Of a DNA stretch of 64,000 bases, positions 61,497-64,000 are shown one piece after another. Under the pieces are notes generated by a model. The model was not told the DNA's origin. It was given only the letters and a program-made list of their open reading frames with translations, and did no database searches. A program made the position numbers and the translations under genes. Each line of letters begins with the position of its first letter. The stretch's first letter is position 1. Where the stretch lies: NCBI RefSeq assembly GCF_003461955.1, contig NZ_QTYB01000011.1:78613-142612 (forward strand), read 5' to 3'. The stretch is from Ruminococcus sp. AM36-2AA (GTDB lineage Bacteria; Bacillota; Clostridia; Lachnospirales; Lachnospiraceae).

Positions 61497-61588
61497 ATCC
61501 TTTTGCCTGAGAGATTTACAGCATTTTGTGTGCTGCGTACACCTTCGGCGCTCTTCCCTTTTGATTTGAAGAGACTCTCCTGAGTTTT
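61497..61588 (-). ncRNA. Glycine riboswitch (single aptamer)
   Basis: Reading the minus strand, CAGGAGAGTCTCTTCAA, then GAGCGCCGAAGGTGTACGCAGC, then AATCTCTCAGGCAAAAGGA match the glycine aptamer core (GGAGAG, GCCGAAGG, CTCAGGCAAAAGGA) in order. Only one aptamer copy is seen. The end of the aptamer runs directly into GGATGGAGG, the ribosome site of the symporter gene, so translation control is likely. Confidence 0.9.
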
Positions 61589-61768
61589 TTTATTTTTGAA
61601 TGATGCCAGGACCTTTTTGTGTACGGTAGTGGCGGTCATTCGTTTTGTGTAGAAATACACTGTAACACAGAGTATCACAAGAATTGACGGATTTCAATGG
61701 GGTTTATTAAAAAAATTCCATTTATTAGTAAAATTAATCGACATATAATCTGTTTTTTTGACAGGACT

Positions 61769-62668
61769 TTACTTTTCTATCAGTGGATGCTCTTTATAGT
61801 ACATGCGGGTGAAATGAAGGAATGTCAACATATCACCACTGATGTATTTGCCTTTTTTCCATACCATGCCGATCTTTACCCGGATGGGTGGTTCAAGGGG
61901 AATACCGGTAATACCGGAACCGGAAAATTTATCTGTCATGCTGGTATAAAGAAAGCATCCGTATTTCCCGGTTTTTACAAACTGCAGGGTGGTGTAGATC
62001 TGGCTGCTCCGCATAACAACATTTGGTTTGTAGCCGTCCATCTCAAAACGCATCTTCAAAAGCTGATTCTGGACAGAGTCCGGGTTAAAAAATATCAGCT
62101 GTTCTTTTGACATTTCTTTTATGGTAACCGTTTCTTTTTCTGCCAGTTTGTGGTCATTGCTTACACAGAAAACAATCTGGTCGTCAGCCAGGACTGTGTT
62201 GTGGAATTTATCAATATTATATTGTTCCATGTTGACCAGAGCGACGTCCAGGGTATCATCCTGGATCAGATTGCAGGCGCGGACAGAGCCGTATTCCTCC
62301 AGGACAACAGCAATCTCCGGGTGCTTTTCGTGAAAAGCAGTAAGAAGCTCCGGAAAAAATACGGTACTTAACATTGGCGGGATGCCGATGCGAAGAGGGG
62401 GTTTAACTCTGGACATGCTGGAGTAGTCAGCCTGGAGTTCATTACAGTACTGAAGGATATAGGTAGCTTTTTCATAGAAGGATTCTCCCTCCTGAGTCAG
62501 GATCAGCTGATTTCCCTTCCTGGAAAAAAGGCTGATCCCGAATTCAATCTCCAGATCACGGATAGCCATGGAAATAGTAGGCTGGGTTACATATAATTCT
62601 TCGGCTGCTTTTGTAATGCTGTGGCAGCGGCTGGCGGTGCAGAAGTAACGTAGTTGGTTCAGTGTCAT
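61769..62668 (-). CDS. LysR-family transcriptional regulator
   Basis: The 299-residue protein has the LysR HTH at residues 3-60 (LNQLRYFCTASRCHSITKAAEELYVTQPTISMAIRDLEIEFG) and the two-part effector domain (LRIGIPPMLSTVFFPELL and DDTLDVALVNME). It is divergent from the SLC13-type transporter gene, with 359 bp between them that should hold both promoters and the binding site. It is the likely regulator of that transporter. Confidence 0.9.
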   Translation of the reverse strand: MTLNQLRYFCTASRCHSITKAAEELYVTQPTISMAIRDLEIEFGISLFSRKGNQLILTQEGESFYEKATYILQYCNELQADYSSMSRVKPPLRIGIPPMLSTVFFPELLTAFHEKHPEIAVVLEEYGSVRACNLIQDDTLDVALVNMEQYNIDKFHNTVLADDQIVFCVSNDHKLAEKETVTIKEMSKEQLIFFNPDSVQNQLLKMRFEMDGYKPNVVMRSSQIYTTLQFVKTGKYGCFLYTSMTDKFSGSGITGIPLEPPIRVKIGMVWKKGKYISGDMLTFLHFTRMYYKEHPLIEK

Positions 62669-62935
62669 GATATGCCTTCTCTCAGTGTATTATCAGATGA
62701 AATTCTTAACAGATTTTGCTGCTTTTTATCGAAATAAATGGGGGACAGAACATACTCTTTGGAGCTGACTGTCATTATAAAGATACCATGGACATGTGAA
62801 AAATTCCATATTCATTTAAAAATGAGAGGAGTTTATAGCAATAGCGCATAAAAATTATCATTAAAAATTGAGAGTATAAATTTTTTTTATGCGGATATGT
62901 GTTTCACTAATTTGTTTTTTTATATGTACACGAGT

Positions 62936-62941
62936 TATAAT
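62936..62941 (+). promoter_or_regulatory. Probable -10 promoter of the SLC13-type transporter gene
   Basis: TATAAT, with TTGTTT 18 bases upstream, lies 87 bp before the start. The same AT-rich intergenic region should hold the LysR operator; no T-N11-A site stands out. The rest of 62669-63027 shows no gene. Confidence 0.45.
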
Positions 62942-63027
62942 AAAGCCATCAAAAGAAACGTGTACGGCCTATACTTTTCAGAAGAAAACAATATGAAATC
63001 ACAACATAGTGAAAGGAGAGTACAGAA

Positions 63028-64000
63028 ATGTCTCAGACAACTATCACATTGCTGTTTCTTGTGTTCACCATCATCAGTTTCATCCTTGAAAAAATTCCTC
63101 TGGGACTGACGGCTTCGATCTGTGCCATTGGCCTGACCCTTACAGGAGTTGTGGATGCGACAACAACGTTTTCACAGTATGTAAACAGTAACGTAATCCT
63201 TTGCGTTGGCATGTTTGTAGTAGGCCAGGCATTGTTTGAAACAGGAATGGCAAACAAGATCGGAGGCCTGGTCACAAAATTTGCCAGAACAGAAAAAACA
63301 CTGATCATTGCGATCATGGTAATCGTAGGTGTAATGTCCGGGTTCTTATCCAACACAGGTACCGCAGCAGTGCTGATCCCGGTCGTCTGTGGAATCGCCG
63401 ATGAGTCCGGGTATTCCAGAAGCCGTCTTCTGATGCCATTGGTATTTGCGGCAGCTCTTGGCGGAAACCTTTCCATTATCGGTGCGCCGGGAAACCTGAT
63501 GGGTGTCAATGCTCTGCAGGAGATGGGGCTTTCCACAAGCTTCTTTATGTATGCGCCGGTTGGAGTTCCGATGCTTGTTCTTGGAATCCTCTATTTTGTT
63601 TTTATCGGATATCGTTTCCTTCCCAATGGAAACCATGCGGCCGGGGAAGCGCTTGAAGATCAGCAGGATTTCAGCCATGTACCGAAGTGGAAACAGACGG
63701 TTTCTCTGGTAATTCTGATCCTTGTGATCCTTGCAATGATCTTTGAAAAAGAGATCGGTATCAGCATTGAGGTTTCTGCATGTATCGGAGCCATCGTCCT
63801 GGTTTTGACAGGAGTTATTTCCGAAAAAGAAGCACTGAAATCTATTGACCTGAAAGTTGTATTCCTTTTCGGCGGTTCTCTGACACTTGCAAAAGCGCTG
63901 GATACAACCGGAGCCGGAGAGCTGATCGCAGATAAGATCGTAGGACTTCTTGGAGCAGATCCGAGTCCGATCCTTCTTCTTCTGGTGATCTTTATTGTAA
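63028..64000 (+). CDS. SLC13/ArsB-NhaD-superfamily anion transporter (3' partial)
   Basis: The ATG at 63028 has GAAAGGAGAG before it. The first ~324 residues are present, cut by the window edge. There are about eight to nine hydrophobic helices and ion-transporter superfamily motifs: VGMFVVGQALFETGMANKIG, SGFLSNTGTAAVLIPVV, AAALGGNLSIIGAPGNLMG and VVFLFGGSLTLAKALDTTGAGE. The paired SNT...GTP and SxxGAPxN loops are typical of SLC13 dicarboxylate/sodium symporters. The divergent LysR gene fits regulation by an organic acid. Confidence 0.85.
   Translation, partial: MSQTTITLLFLVFTIISFILEKIPLGLTASICAIGLTLTGVVDATTTFSQYVNSNVILCVGMFVVGQALFETGMANKIGGLVTKFARTEKTLIIAIMVIVGVMSGFLSNTGTAAVLIPVVCGIADESGYSRSRLLMPLVFAAALGGNLSIIGAPGNLMGVNALQEMGLSTSFFMYAPVGVPMLVLGILYFVFIGYRFLPNGNHAAGEALEDQQDFSHVPKWKQTVSLVILILVILAMIFEKEIGISIEVSACIGAIVLVLTGVISEKEALKSIDLKVVFLFGGSLTLAKALDTTGAGELIADKIVGLLGADPSPILLLLVIFIV

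Overview
The window looks like a chromosomal segment from an anaerobic gut Firmicute of the Lachnospiraceae (Blautia/Dorea/Ruminococcus-like). This is inferred from gene families and not proven: AT-leaning DNA with strong AGGAGG-type ribosome sites, hydroxylamine reductase (Hcp), CoA-linked methylmalonate semialdehyde dehydrogenase, a 4-hydroxybutyrate-dehydrogenase-like enzyme, BspA-type leucine-rich repeats, Big_2 surface domains, many c-di-GMP and hybrid-kinase proteins, and Spo0J-type parS sites. Two perfect 16-bp parS palindromes 11 kb apart suggest that the window lies in the origin-proximal part of the chromosome.

Layout. 1-3.1 kb: end of a solute-binding/5'-nucleotidase-C-like protein and a hybrid histidine kinase whose last codons run through a G9 tract. 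3.1-9.1 kb: a worn mobile region with two excisionase-like HTH genes, a tRNA 3' fragment, an AlbA_2/ATPase regulator, an N-terminally deleted McrC, a DnaB-type ATPase carrying a parS site, and a putative replication-initiator-like protein. 9.2-15 kb: cytosine permease, then two convergent c-di-GMP enzymes. 15-17 kb: an IS200/IS605 element with tnpA and a variant tnpB. 17.2-18.7 kb: a second hybrid kinase broken into three frames, followed by the second parS. 18.9-24.9 kb: small genes (ArsC-like, macro domain), azlCD, and an aldehyde dehydrogenase facing a DeoR regulator. 25-30.1 kb: hcp, then a Fur-family regulator with a zinc/manganese-type ABC uptake operon. 30.2-40 kb: HtrA protease, LuxR regulator, and a catabolic cluster (NhaC transporter, amidohydrolase, aldehyde dehydrogenase, cytidylate-kinase-like protein, iron alcohol dehydrogenase). 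This block is bracketed by two copies of a long palindromic element that each sit just after an intrinsic terminator. 41-43.6 kb: an Rpn/PD-(D/E)XK nuclease next to a wreck made of transketolase and glycerol kinase pieces. 43.7-48.5 kb: a four-gene cassette ending in a transmembrane Ser/Thr kinase. 48.7-60 kb: a TIM-barrel isomerase, a 1604-residue surface protein, a cobalamin riboswitch in front of a leucine-rich-repeat gene, a peptidase C26/LOG pair and a beta-mannosidase. 60-64 kb: a glycine-riboswitch-controlled AGCS symporter, a LysR regulator, and a divergent SLC13-type transporter cut by the window edge.

The strongest candidates for something undescribed are: (1) the two-copy, roughly 210-bp palindrome with identical outer arms but inner arms that differ in sequence while still pairing, inserted downstream of terminators and linked to 72-bp tandem repeats; (2) the four-gene Ser/Thr kinase cassette; and (3) the pairing of a B12 riboswitch with a leucine-rich-repeat gene beside a surface protein that has an alpha/alpha domain. 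All were read by eye. No database search was run, so family names rest on motifs and remembered family features.
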